In this document: in pieces, positions 13,116 to 24,496 of the stretch
How positions within the stretch are numbered: position 1 is the first letter of the stretch
How the letters are laid out: each line of letters begins with the position of its first letter
Assembly: GCA_003254885.1 (NCBI GenBank)
Contig: QANT01007288.1
Coordinates: 35,486 to 99,485 of the forward strand
Direction of reading: 5' to 3'
DNA: 64,000 nucleotides
From: Purshia tridentata
Taxonomy: Eukaryota; Streptophyta; Magnoliopsida; Rosales; Rosaceae
Position numbers and translations under genes: made by a program
The notes under the pieces: model-generated
Seen by the model: only the letters and a program-made list of their open reading frames with translations
The model's database searches: none
What the model was told of the DNA's origin: nothing

Positions 13116-14540
13116 CTATTTGGAGCGCAACCCAGGGACATTCTTAAGCCCCATCTTGCCAAGAACCATCTTGGGAATGGCTGGAGGGCTGTCCAGCCCC
13201 ATGCTTCGGCTAAACTCATTAGCTAGCTCCACGAGCCTATGCTTATCGCGGCCGATATTCTTATTTGAATTGTAGTACCCAAGCCACGCTTGGTACGCTG
13301 CTTCTTTGTTCTTCATCACCACTTGGGATAGTGCTCGTTCCACCTGTTAGATATATGCCAGCATTTTGTTACAAATTACAACCACATGCTTCAAGGAAAA
13401 TGGAAAGAGAGAGACCTGAAGAGAGAGGGAGAGAAACCTACCTTTTTCTTCGTATCTGGATCAACTGAAGGTAAAGGAGCCTTGGTTGTTGGCAAATCCT
13501 TAATGTTGGATAAGAAGAACTCCTCCCAAGGAGCCAGCAACAATATTCCTTTCCCTTCTTTGCCTTTACGACCGGTTCTACCAAGTCGATGTATATACTG
13601 TTGTCTATCAGCTGGCACACCCACCTGTGATTGCAACAAAAAGAGGGAGTTGCAAAAGCAGTAATGCTATGCTTAGCAGCTATGACAGTGAAGTTGCAAA
13701 AGCAGTAATGCTATACTTTACACATCTTTATACCACAATTTCTTACTACCTCATGTGATAACTTATATGGAATTCATACATGGACACTAAAAAATGAAAA
13801 TAAAAACCCAAAAAGAAAAATAAGAACCATATCCAGTAAAGTGATAAGACGTAAGGTGATATAAAAATGTAGTGAATAAAGCATTATTATTCGTAATATT
13901 GCATACAAAAAACAATGGTGAATGAAAATGAATTCAGGTTTGCATAAGCTAAAATTGACACTATTACCTGTATGACTAAGGTAACATCTGGATAATCAAC
14001 ACCGCGTGCAGATACATCAGAAGTTACAAGTATAAGAGCCTTTGATTTCCGGAATTCATCAGAAACCCTGGTTCTATAGCTCTGTGGCTTTCTAGAATGG
14101 ATCTCTCTGACATTCAAGTTCAGCTCACCAAGAAGGTCTGCCACCAGTCTTGTGACCATAGCAGTAGTGCAGAATACAAGAACCTATGCAAAATTGAAGA
14201 TCATATATTTTAGACAAGATTCCTAAATGGCAGTCAACAGTAACTGTTGACATCAATACCTCTCCAACATAAAATCCATGACTTTATTGAATCAATACCA
14301 ATGCAAACACCAACCAAAACTTCTGGTGCATTAAGTCTAAGAGCTTGGGCTTTTTTGATAATACAGTACATACCTTATAGTCGACATCATCTGCAATATG
14401 ATCTTTAAGAAGAGTATATACTATGGAAAAATGCTTGTCCAATGGAGCAACCAAATGCGACTGTGTGACCTGAAACATCCATAAGTTTAGATTAGAAATA
14501 CCAACAATACATATTAATGATTAAATTTTCATAATAAAAT

Positions 14541-14571
<31 letters not shown>

Positions 14572-17394
14572 CATATCATAAAAGAGACTACCTGGGTATG
14601 CGTCTCTTCACTGCCTTCTTGAACTGTGTTGATATATTCATGATCTCTTTTCAAAGCAATGTGACAGATTTGACGGACCTATAACCAGAAAAGACCTACT
14701 GTTCATACATAATGTACATACATGTATATTTTTTTTTAATTCCAAAAAAACACATTACCAAAAAATTAAGTAGTGAAAGAAACCTCTTCTGGAACTGTGG
14801 CAGAAAACAACAGTGTCTGCCGTTGTTTTGGTACAGCTGATATAATCCTTTCAATATCTTTACGAAATCCCATATCCAGTAAATGATCAGCTTCATCAAG
14901 TACAAGGACTTTGACACCCATCAGCTTAGTTGCAAAACCTGAAGTATTCTCAATGTGATCTTTGAGCCTTCCAGGTGTAGCGACAAGAATCTGTAAGTTT
15001 TAAATGTGTCACATAGCATATAAATGTCCATTTAATTACGATGACATGGATTTTCATCTTTGTCATTATGACATTCCAGTGCTTTGTCAATGTCAAATGT
15101 TTGGCTAATGAAGTGAATAAAACAAGACAGTATAGAAAATGACAAAGTCCTCCAGAAATGATAAAAATCTTGCCTGGCATGGGTTTGCTTGCAAGCGTTT
15201 CTGTTCTAGAGCAAGTCTTGTACCTCCTATCACAACTTGAACACCAATAGAAGGATGATACTTCAACAATTTATTTGCTTCTGCAGCAGCTTGACTTGCC
15301 AGCTCTCGAGTTGGGCATATTACAAGTACAAGAATTGGGGTTCGCTTCTGATCACGGCTAAGAGGAGGTGATTTTACAACAACTTCAATTGATGGAAGCT
15401 GAAATTGAAAACATCAACATCAAGTATGATGAAAAATCCTCTGCAACTACATATATTGATAACACAAATGCAGCACCTTAAATAAATTAAAAGGAGCATG
15501 GAAATCCACACAATTCTTTCATCTTTTTTTTTTAAATATAAAATGAGGACATTCATTCACACAGAGTGACATAAATAAGGCTTCATAAACCTTAAATAAA
15601 TTAAAAGGAGCATGGAAATCCACTCAATTCTTTCATCTTTTTTTTTTAAATATAACATGAGGACATTCATTCACACAGAGTGACATAAATAAGGCTTCAT
15701 ACCAAGAATGCCACAGTTTTTCCGGTCCCTGTTTTAGCCTTGGCCAGAACATCCTTGCCTAGAAAACATAAGTAATTAGAATAAGACTTTCATAATGGCA
15801 AATCAATCGAATATATAAAGGGAAAAAAAAAGAAAAGAAAAAAAAAGCAGACATACTTAAGAGAACACAAGTTATCTTATTTAAGGTCCTTGCGATTAAA
15901 CAATGGAATTGATGGTTATTGGGGGTTTTAAAGCAGTCCTCTCGAAGATCCATTGTTCAAAGCAAGATGGCATCACTTATCCTAAAGGTCGTCAATTGTT
16001 TTGTAGAGAAACAAACCTTTGAGTATTACAGGAAGTGTAGCCTCTTGTACAATAGTCATCTTTTCATATCCTGCATCCTTGATACCTTTCAAGGACAGCG
16101 GAGAGACCGAACATTGATCAAATCTGCAAACATTCAAAACACGTTAAAGCAAGCAACTTGTCAGCAAACCCGTTATAGAAATGTGGATTTTAACATACCT
16201 AGTCTCACTCAGATAAGAGTCGTCAGAGTTTCCAGTTGAACTTCTTGGCAAAACCTTTTCGCTCACTTCGTTGTCCGAACCAAACAAAGAATTTGCACTT
16301 TTTTGTTTTAATGATGCATAACCATCATCATCAGAAGCAGCAGTATCACTCTCGTCCTCACTAAGCAAATCCTCAATGCCAACATCAAACTCATTGTCCT
16401 CCTCCTCATCAGAATCATCCACTACGCCCAATGCTTTACTCGAATCTCTTCCGCGGTTCCTTAAACCCTCATCACCTTGGCTACGTTTATACCCCGAATC
16501 CAAATCTCTCCTACCTCTGTTCCTACTCAAAGAATTAGCTTTCAAATTTGAAGTTGTATTCGAATGCTCACGATTATTTCTGCGCGGAAACAATTCATCT
16601 CCCTTATCATCATCACTCTGAAATTTGTTACCGACTGGCTTATACACCCGTGGGTTTTTTGAAAAAGATTGATTTGGAGTTGAAAATCTTTGCCTACTCG
16701 ACTCACCAAACTTGTCATTTGAAATCGAACTCCCGCGATTGTTTCTGGGTGGAAATGATCTCTTTTCCTTATCATCATCATCCTCGAATCTGTTACCCAA
16801 CCGCTTACTCATCGGTGAATTTCCCGAAAATGACTGAGTTGGGCTCCGAAATCCTCCCCTTTTCGACTCACCAAACTCGGACGACCCACTATCTCTTCTG
16901 CTCCTCTTCACAGGATACGACTCTCTATCACTACCCCTATCTCTAACCTTACTTCTACGACCGTCCAATTCTTGCTCACCACCAACTCGGCCACGTGACG
17001 AGTCGCTCCTCAAATCGCTGACCCAGTCACTGAGTTCAGCCTCGTCATCAATCAGGCTCTTGGAGCCCCCACCAACCGCCCTTTTCTCAAACCCACGTGA
17101 AAACTCACCCGACCCGGTCCTGGAGGTACGGAAGGCCCGAGTCGAGAATGTCCGATCAGTCTGCAGGGAACGACGAAATCCTAACCCTGAGTACCTGAGC
17201 CTCAAGGGGAAGACCCGAGACAAAATGGGTACGGCCCGAGAGGACGAAATGGAGGGTCCGAATTTCATGGCGGGGAAACGAGTCACCGGATAAGAAAGGT
17301 TGAGGAGGCGGAGTTGGGGCAAGAGCCTAACGGGCATAAGGGTAGTCGAAAGTGACGTCGTTTTCATGGAGGTCTCTGTGGTGGAGAGGTGCAA
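13116..17394 (-). CDS. DEAD-box ATP-dependent RNA helicase, organelle-targeted (RH26/RH31-like)
   Basis: Ten exons on the minus strand: 17394-16199, 16123-16017, 15758-15703, 15398-15174, 14990-14784, 14678-14592, 14469-14374, 14183-13968, 13624-13442 and 13343-13116, giving 866 residues. The Arg/Ser-rich N terminus looks like a mitochondrial or plastid presequence. A long hydrophilic, acidic and RS/SFS-repeat region follows to about 395. The helicase core then shows the Q motif (from Phe400), AKTGTGKT (442-449), PTRELA (482-487), DEAD (560-563), SAT (591-593) and, in exon 9, HRLGRTGRKG. The C terminus has the GKMGLKNVPGL signature of plant RH25/26/31/33-type helicases. It should unwind RNA in an ATP-dependent way, probably in organelles. 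The intron after exon 4 has a GC donor. Any of the first three Met codons (1, 10, 20) could be the start. Assignment to RH26 rather than RH31 is uncertain. Confidence 0.9.
13700..13905. mobile_element. Degenerate MITE copy in a helicase intron
   Basis: This intronic stretch resembles the MITE at 54751-54942: both share a TATACCACA...TTACTAC end, a middle with CATACATxGxACACTAAAAA and AATAAAAACCC, and an AAAAATxTAGTxAATA end. The outer ends are imperfect inverted repeats (AATGCTATAC against AATGCTTTAT). No clean target duplication was found, so the limits are approximate. Confidence 0.5.
14541..14577. repeat. (AC)n/(AT)n microsatellite in a helicase intron
   Basis: A run of AC dinucleotides passing into AT dinucleotides lies in the intron between exons 7 and 6 of the helicase gene. 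It is a simple sequence repeat with no evident function and is likely polymorphic. Confidence 0.85.
15475..15702. repeat. 114-bp tandem duplication in the helicase intron
   Basis: Two near-identical 114-bp copies (15475-15588 and 15589-15702) lie in the intron downstream of exon 3. Copy 2 includes the GT donor of exon 3 (15702-15701 on the minus strand). In copy 1 the matching position reads TT instead of GT, so it cannot act as a second donor. The few differences suggest a recent duplication. Confidence 0.9.
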
Positions 17395-17620
17395 GCTAGT
17401 CCCCGAAATGGGGATTTAGGGTTTAAGGGTTTTGCAAAAATGCATGTTATAGTTTTATAGTAATGGATAGGGGTTTAAGCTCCAACCCAGAACGACAAAG
17501 CGTTTTACCATCTACGGTCTACTGACGACCAGCACAGCATCTAATCCAGTTTTTATTTTTAGGGCTTGGCCCATTGGGTCGTTGGCTTACAATGTCCATT
17601 GTTTTGGGCCCAATTCAAAA
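17395..17620 (-). promoter_or_regulatory. Promoter region of the helicase gene: telo-box and site II motifs
   Basis: On the minus strand an AAACCCTAAA telo-box lies at 17424-17415, about 20 bp upstream of the first ATG. Two TGGGCC (site II) elements lie at 17568-17573 and 17605-17610. Telo-box plus site II pairs are known in plant promoters of ribosomal-protein and organelle-biogenesis genes, which fits an organellar RNA helicase. The function here is inferred from motif and position only. Confidence 0.55.
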
Positions 17621-18916
17621 AATCACCATTTCTTTGCTGCCAGCTCACGAAGCATTACACCCCATCAAATTCGTCAAGCCAGAGATACCAAGACAAACTC
17701 TTAAACTTTTGTGTCCTCATTGATGTAACAATATTTTAGAGTGTTCATGTTAGATTGTTCCAAATTCAAGTGTCATGGACCAAAATTTCAGAAAGTTTTA
17801 ATGAGTTTATTATTGTTTACCAAACAACTAGAAATGGAGTTGAATGTATAGTACGTAATTGCAAGTAGTGTAGAAATACTAGTCAGTCATTTAGAGTCAT
17901 TTTTTATGTCACAACAAGTACAACCATTAATACAATTCATGCATGGTTAGTGCATGGTTGAAGAGGATATGTGAAAGAAGAAAGAGCATAGACAAAAGTT
18001 GCAAATGTGTGTGAAGAAGAAAGGTGGTGAAGATGATATGAACTGGTCCTTCACCACCAATAATTTCTTAATAGGTTTGAACAACCTATGGGGACCCCTA
18101 CTATGGGCACATACAAATTAACTACACACCAATTCATTGACAAGGTGGTTCAAGGTTGTTGCCCACTATAATATTAGATTTCGACCTCATATATGTCAGT
18201 TCAAAATATGAATTATGAGTTGTACTAATCTGTCTCCTCAACTTTATCTTTGATGTCAATATGCCACTTCTGTTTGTAAATTTTGTCTAAAAGTGATTGC
18301 ATGTCACGCACATGATCAGTTTTTTATGCATAAATTTATCATTCTACTTGTAATACAATAACATAGAAGTCAAACCATTTTACACTCGTGATTTTTGTTT
18401 TGGACAAAAAATGTAATTGCACTAACTAAAGGGCAAATTGATACAATTCATAATATGCATTCTCAATTGGAAAAATTATTATGTATAATCGACACACTAT
18501 CATGTAGTGTAATCAATTTATGTGATATAATATGAGTAAATTTTATTAATATTATACACTACAAGTATAAATATGCCGTCTAACAGTATCGAATATGCCT
18601 AATAATTTCTCTCTAAATTGGCACATAAGTCAAAGTTTAAATAATTTTCAAAAACTTTTTCCTAATATGAATTTACAGTATTTGCCTTCAACATGATAAC
18701 ACAGAAAGATTTAAAATATGATGTTGATATTCATGTAAGAATAATATTATGGAGAACAATAATGATAACCAACAAGTGTCTGATGCACAACAACTCATTG
18801 AAGCGGAAAATAGCCGTAAAAACGATTGCGTTTAACGCTACTCATCATAACACTAACTAAACGTTTTGGCCAATAATTGACGTGTCATCCTCTTAGATTT
18901 TGCTTTTTGAAGGGGT

Positions 18917-18924
18917 TATAAAAG
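18917..18924 (+). promoter_or_regulatory. TATA-like box without an associated ORF
   Basis: TATAAAAG, about 40 bp upstream of a pyrimidine-rich, leader-like stretch, but no ORF of useful size follows. It may drive a non-coding transcript or be chance. Confidence 0.3.
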
Positions 18925-19010
18925 GAGTGGGACAAAAGAAAAGAAAGGCAATTTTCTACTTTCCTTCACAGCATCATTCTCAAAGTTTACGCTTTCAAAT
19001 GTAAAATTTA

Positions 19011-19389
19011 TATAGCATATGCTTACTTTCTTTTTTGTTTTTTGTTTTCCAAGCTATTTCTTCATAATCTGTCTCATTCTAAATCTTATTGATTGCAACA
19101 ATAAAACATTATCATATAATTAAAATACCAAGTAGAAAAAAAGTAAAATAATTAATCTACCATACCAGTTGAAATGTAAGTAAACTTAGAAATAATTGAT
19201 ATAGCATATGCTTACTTTCTTTTTTTGTTTTTTTTTTTTCCGAGCTATTTCTTCATAATCTGTCTCATTCTAAATCTTATTGATTGCAACAATAATACAT
19301 TATCATATAATTAAAATACCAAGTAGAAAAAAAGTAAAATAATTAATCTACCACACCAGTTGAAATGTAAGTAAACTTAGAAATAATTG
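19011..19389. repeat. 189-bp tandem duplication
   Basis: Two copies of a 189-bp unit, 19011-19199 and 19200-19389, both starting TATAGCATATGCTTAC. They differ mainly in T-run length and a few single bases. Non-coding. Confidence 0.9.
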
Positions 19390-19753
19390 TGGCCATACAA
19401 ATTTATGATTATGACTATAAGTAGGACTAGGAATGGGAGAATAGACCTGTTTTTCTGTGGCTTAAATTTGGTGGGTAAATATATGGAGTTGCTATTAGCT
19501 GGTCGGCCATATAGAAATGTTGGCTTTTTGTAACTTGAGGTTCTCTTTGATTGTTGTCTTCATTATATCACCATGCTATTGTTGTTGCTGTCTTTGATGA
19601 GATGTGATCATGAAAGTGATCTTAAAGGGAAGACAAAGATCAGAATTTACTCGAGCAAGCTGATTTGGAAGTACCAAAATCATCATTCCAAGGATCACAT
19701 GGTTCTAGATTCAAATTAAATGCCATGTACATGCTAGACTAGTGTCCAACATC

Positions 19754-19923
19754 TCATCCTTTAAAGTTTGACAAACCCTATTCTCTAAAGAAGAAAACAA
19801 AAACCCCCAATAAAAATTTTCAATTTAAAAACATTTTAAGGGTTGAGTTGAACCTTATCACATATCTTTTTCTTGGGTTTTTTTTTTTAATGGGGTTTTG
19901 GTTTGTCAAACTTTGAAGGATGA
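19754..19923. repeat. Inverted repeat, 24-bp arms, about 122-bp spacer (MITE remnant or hairpin)
   Basis: The left arm 19754-19777 and right arm 19900-19923 are reverse complements at 23 of 24 positions (TTTAAAG against CTTTGAA at the mismatch). The spacer is A-rich on the left and T-rich on the right, so pairing may extend further in. No clear target duplication flanks it. It could be a short MITE or a hairpin RNA precursor. Confidence 0.7.
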
Positions 19924-22900
19924 CATTTGAAAATTTGAAAAAGATATATCTTCTTCAATTTTCAACTTAAATCAAATTAACATGTCCATTAGTTTAGTCA
20001 ATAGAAAGGCTAATTTAGAAAAGTAATATAGCAAATGCACCTCTAGTCTCAATAGTTTGGCATCGATTTAATTTATGTCCCTATCATTTTATTTCAACAC
20101 ATTTACCTTTTTCAAGTATTGATAATTTCAATTTCTCCCAAATTAACATTTCTATAAGTTCGAAAACTGAAAAAATAAAACATTTCCATAAATTTGGTAG
20201 CCATAAAACTTAATAATATTTTAAAATAAGTTAAAAACTGTGATTTTACTTTTACATATCAAAATAACATGAAAATAGGTGAAGTAACACATCACATTCT
20301 CACGACTTATATAATAATAACTAATATGATTATCGTTATGACACCACCATATGGTGATACATGACAACCACCAGATTTAGAGTTAGGGTTAGATATTAAA
20401 GTGATATAATGCGGTTAGAATGTCTTAGAAGTTGTGGTTGTTAGTTTTTTTTTTTTTTTAATCTCTAAATATGAAAAAAGAGAAATAAATGAAGAATTGT
20501 TTAGGGCATATACACCAAAAGGTTGGGTTTCTATTTTGGGATTTGGGATATCCTAAATCTTACATATCACCAAAGTCTTTCTTAAACCACCATATAATAT
20601 GTCATATAGTTCATCTAACTATGAGATCCCATGATTTTGCAAAGTGGTCCTGTGACTGTCCCATGTGAAGAATAATATCTAGGAGATCAATTTATAAATT
20701 ACAATGAAAAATCAGCTTGATGGGCTACCTATGAGATTTTTCCATGGTTGGACCTGGACCACATTGATATGATAGTGCCCCAAACTACATTTTTTCTAAA
20801 AAAGTAATTAAATAATTATATGATAATAATTATGCACCATGCTGTGTAACAGTGTAGGTCATCGACACGTGTGAAATATAACATATCAACAACTTGGATA
20901 GCATTGCAGCACTCTTGTCATTTTGTTATATGGTCTTAGTTATTAAAATAGGTCAAATACAAACAGCGAACCCCATAAATTTACTTCTCTTACATTATTG
21001 CCTTTTCAAGAAAACTCAGAGGTTATTTTTTATGATTTGCTGTGTTTTATAATAATACTAAACAGTAATTCTAAAAATATGAAACGACATCGTTTTGAAA
21101 ATAAATGACTAAATTAAAGAATTATCTATTTTCTTTAAAGCGATTTTAAAATGATGAGTTAACAGGAGTATTACAGGACTACTCAATAATTTGGCAACTT
21201 TTTACTTCTTGTGTTGTGCCTTTGTTTCGGCAATGTAGTCTTGTTTTATATTCTTTTTGGCACGTACGTGGATTATCTTTAAAAAAAAAAAGAATAACCT
21301 TTTATAAATAAAAAAACAATTCAATTATAACTGCATAGTATTTGATTTGAAAATATAAAGAAAAAGGAAGAGTTTGCTATTCTTATAGACTTACGTTGTT
21401 CTACCTACTAAAGTAAATACTGATATATTGTTTTTAATGATTTTCAAAGAGCCTTTTTTGTTTGTATTAATATTATTAGACTATCGGCATGCAAGCTAAC
21501 GCACCTGCAAATAAAATTTTTTAATTATAAATTTTTTTAATTATCTAGTATTATAACTTTTTAGTTAATTATTTTTAAAAAATTTAAAAACTTTATAGCT
21601 CCTCACTTTCTTCACCTAATGAGGTGGTAGGGTATTTTTGTTTTTATTTTTTAATTTTTTTAATGGCTCAATTTTATATTTTTACTTATAATTTTATTAG
21701 GTTAATTTAATTTAACTCTTTTATCTAGTCAAGGGTTATTTGAAAAAACTATAATTTAGTAATATTTGTAACACTAAATCTTTTTCTTGACTTTATTATA
21801 TTAAAGATTAAAGATTAAAGATACAGTTAATTATACTCTGCACTTGTTATAAATGCAAAAATTTTGCAGTGCAGTTAATTGCACTTATATATCATTTTAA
21901 AAAAACTTAAAATTTTAAATCAAAAGAAAAAAATATGTTAAAACATATTAAATTATTTCTAAAAAAGAAATACACACAAATAAGATCCAAAAAATAATGA
22001 TTTATCACAAACATGTAAAAAATAGGAAAAATGCGTAGATAATATTGTATAAAATAACGTCAACATACGTTGATAACTTGATATCATGAAAAAGTTGAAG
22101 CATCCACCCAAATGGCAACAAGTGGCTTCTCTTTTCTAATGAAGGATATCTATCAAAACTTTAGATCATTTTAATTTTTAAATTTCCATTTTGCTATTTT
22201 TTAGCCATTTATTATGTACTATACTTAACATGAAAAGACAATCTCCAACGTCTTTTGTCAAAACTATACCATGTTAAAATAATAATAATAATAAATTGAA
22301 TACAGTAAAAAAAGAAATATTTTACTCGTCTCATTATCACTATCATTTACGGTGAGCAAAATAGCATTTATAAGAAAAGGTGTTTCTAAGAGCCAAAATA
22401 GAAGGCTTTTTAGATAAAGCAGCTCACACGATCATATTTTAATAAGTTGAGCGTGCAGTGTTTTTGTTTAGTGTAATTTTAAATGATTTTAGTACGGCTA
22501 AGTTAAATTATTGAACTCTTGGCAAAAAAAAAAGGGTAAATATGTATATATATCAAACAAATAAGAGCTGTTTTGTAATCCTAATAAAATGGTAGACATT
22601 TTTATCATTTACATTTACTGATAAAAAAACCTATACAAAAATTGGGGAAAGCAAAGAGAGCTCTCGTGAAGCCGCGAGTGAAGACAAGGGCCTGCATGGC
22701 TACATCACAGAGGCCTCGTGAGTGGTGCCCCATTACGTGGCTCTATTTAATTTGCAATTAAAAAATCCGTACACTTACTACAATAGAAGCCGTATATATT
22801 GAGATATTATTCTTTAAAATTATTTTAAGTTTGAAATATTTCCCTTTCAAGAAAGTTTAACTTCCTCCGTTTCTCGCATTCCCTAAACAAAAATATGAAA

Positions 22901-24496
22901 ATAGAAACTGTAAATTGTATAAAAGCCAAATCCAGAACACCATCCCCAGTCCCAATTCGGTGTGATTTTTTCTCTCTCCTTCTCTCTTTCTTCCTCTCTC
23001 TGCCCTTCACTCTCTGCTTCCAATAATGTCATAACAACCTTTCAACTCCTTCTTCCTCCTGTCTTTTGCTGTAAATATCATGTCAGGACCTCCACAAATA
23101 TTTCTCTTCACCTTAAGCAGTGCTTGAACTGAAAGTACAGCTATAGTCTGTAATTTGAGCTCCCCAAACGTCTTTCTTTGAAATCGTTGAAGCTTTTTCT
23201 TTCTGGTAGAGACTGGTCCCTGTTCTCATCAGCTTGAAAGAGGAACTGGGGTTTCTTAATTCGTCGACATAAAGTGTGTTTGTTCCGTTTTCTTGGAGAT
23301 TTAGAAAGTTAGAAACTGGGTCTTGGCCAATAAAGAAAGTAAGAAACTGGGTTGGTAAGGAAACATGTGCTGGATGGATCTTCACCTTTTTTTGATCTTA
23401 TTAATTTGCTTTGTTCTCTTTCTCTTTCTTTGTTTCATCTAGAAGTATTAAATTTACTTTTTTCTGTAGCTATTTATTAGTTACTCAAATTAGTTTATTT
23501 TAATGGTTTAGCTTTATGTAATGTGTAAAGTAGCAAAGTTATGTACTTGACTGAGATCTGATTGAAATTACTTATGTTCCTAAATTCTTTGTTTGCTAAG
23601 ACTTACAAGTCTGCACATTTTTTTTTATAGTAATTTGTTCCTCAGTTGTTTAGGGTCTTAAGCATTCTTACAAAATATTCAACTCTTACCATTTTATGGT
23701 TACTAGTTTTGTTTGTTTCCAGAGATAGTATAGCAAAGGGAGACTATTTTTCAAGTAAAGTTCTCTTTTGTTGTTCTAGAAACTAAATCTCCTAATATTT
23801 TGGAATAGAATTTGGTGTTGTTAGTGTCATTGAAACGATGAAGCTACTTAAGCATCTATGGTTGTTAGTGGGATAATAACTCCTCCTATAATTGTGGTAA
23901 ATTTTATATCCTGGTTGAGAAATGAGTGTTTCTTGGCAACTATTATTAATGTAGTAGTTGGAATCTTCATTGCTTTTTTCAAATTTGTGCTTTCAATGGA
24001 ATGTGGTGAAAATTTGGAATATTAGTCTCTACCATATGTAGCCTAGATTTCAACTGTCTACATAACTTGGTTTAAGCATATGATTGTTTCTCTATCTGAT
24101 TTGTTGTATGTGCTTGTTGTTGCGTATGTGCTATAGCTCATATTGGACAAGTTTCATCCATGGTAGATAAAATTCCCGTAGAAATTTATAATCTATATGC
24201 TTCAAATTTGGAAGAAGTATTATAAGTATTATTTTACTTATAGAAGAGATCTTAATTCTGTGTGTCAAACTTTAATGATTGATTTGTGTTTTCACTGTGA
24301 AGTGTTCAAGACTTGACTCAAGTATTTATGAGATTTAGCTTATGATTTTTTTCATTGATCTTCCATTCCAGGTAAAAACTGCCTTTCATAATTTGTTAAT
24401 ATATGTGCAAATATATTGATCTTAGCAAACACGAACTTTGCTTGGAGGATACTGGAGCCATACTAAAGAGATGTGGTCCATCTACAATCAGCTGAA

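Larger units (their letters stand above)
17621..24496. other. Large gene-poor gap, and 5' leader of the protein-1589 gene
   Basis: Nearly 7 kb without a convincing coding region; ORFs are short and AT-driven. It holds a TATAAAAG motif (18917-18924) followed by a tandem duplication, an inverted repeat at 19754-19923, and much AT-rich DNA. From about 22960 a CT-rich block (22969-23025) suggests the transcription start or 5' UTR of the plus-strand gene starting at 24497, with one or more 5' UTR introns in 23100-24480. Confidence 0.5.

Noticed and set aside
16548-16946. 132-codon antisense ORF over helicase exon 1
   Set aside because: Arises from the RS- and Asp-rich sense coding sequence; no independent gene evidence.
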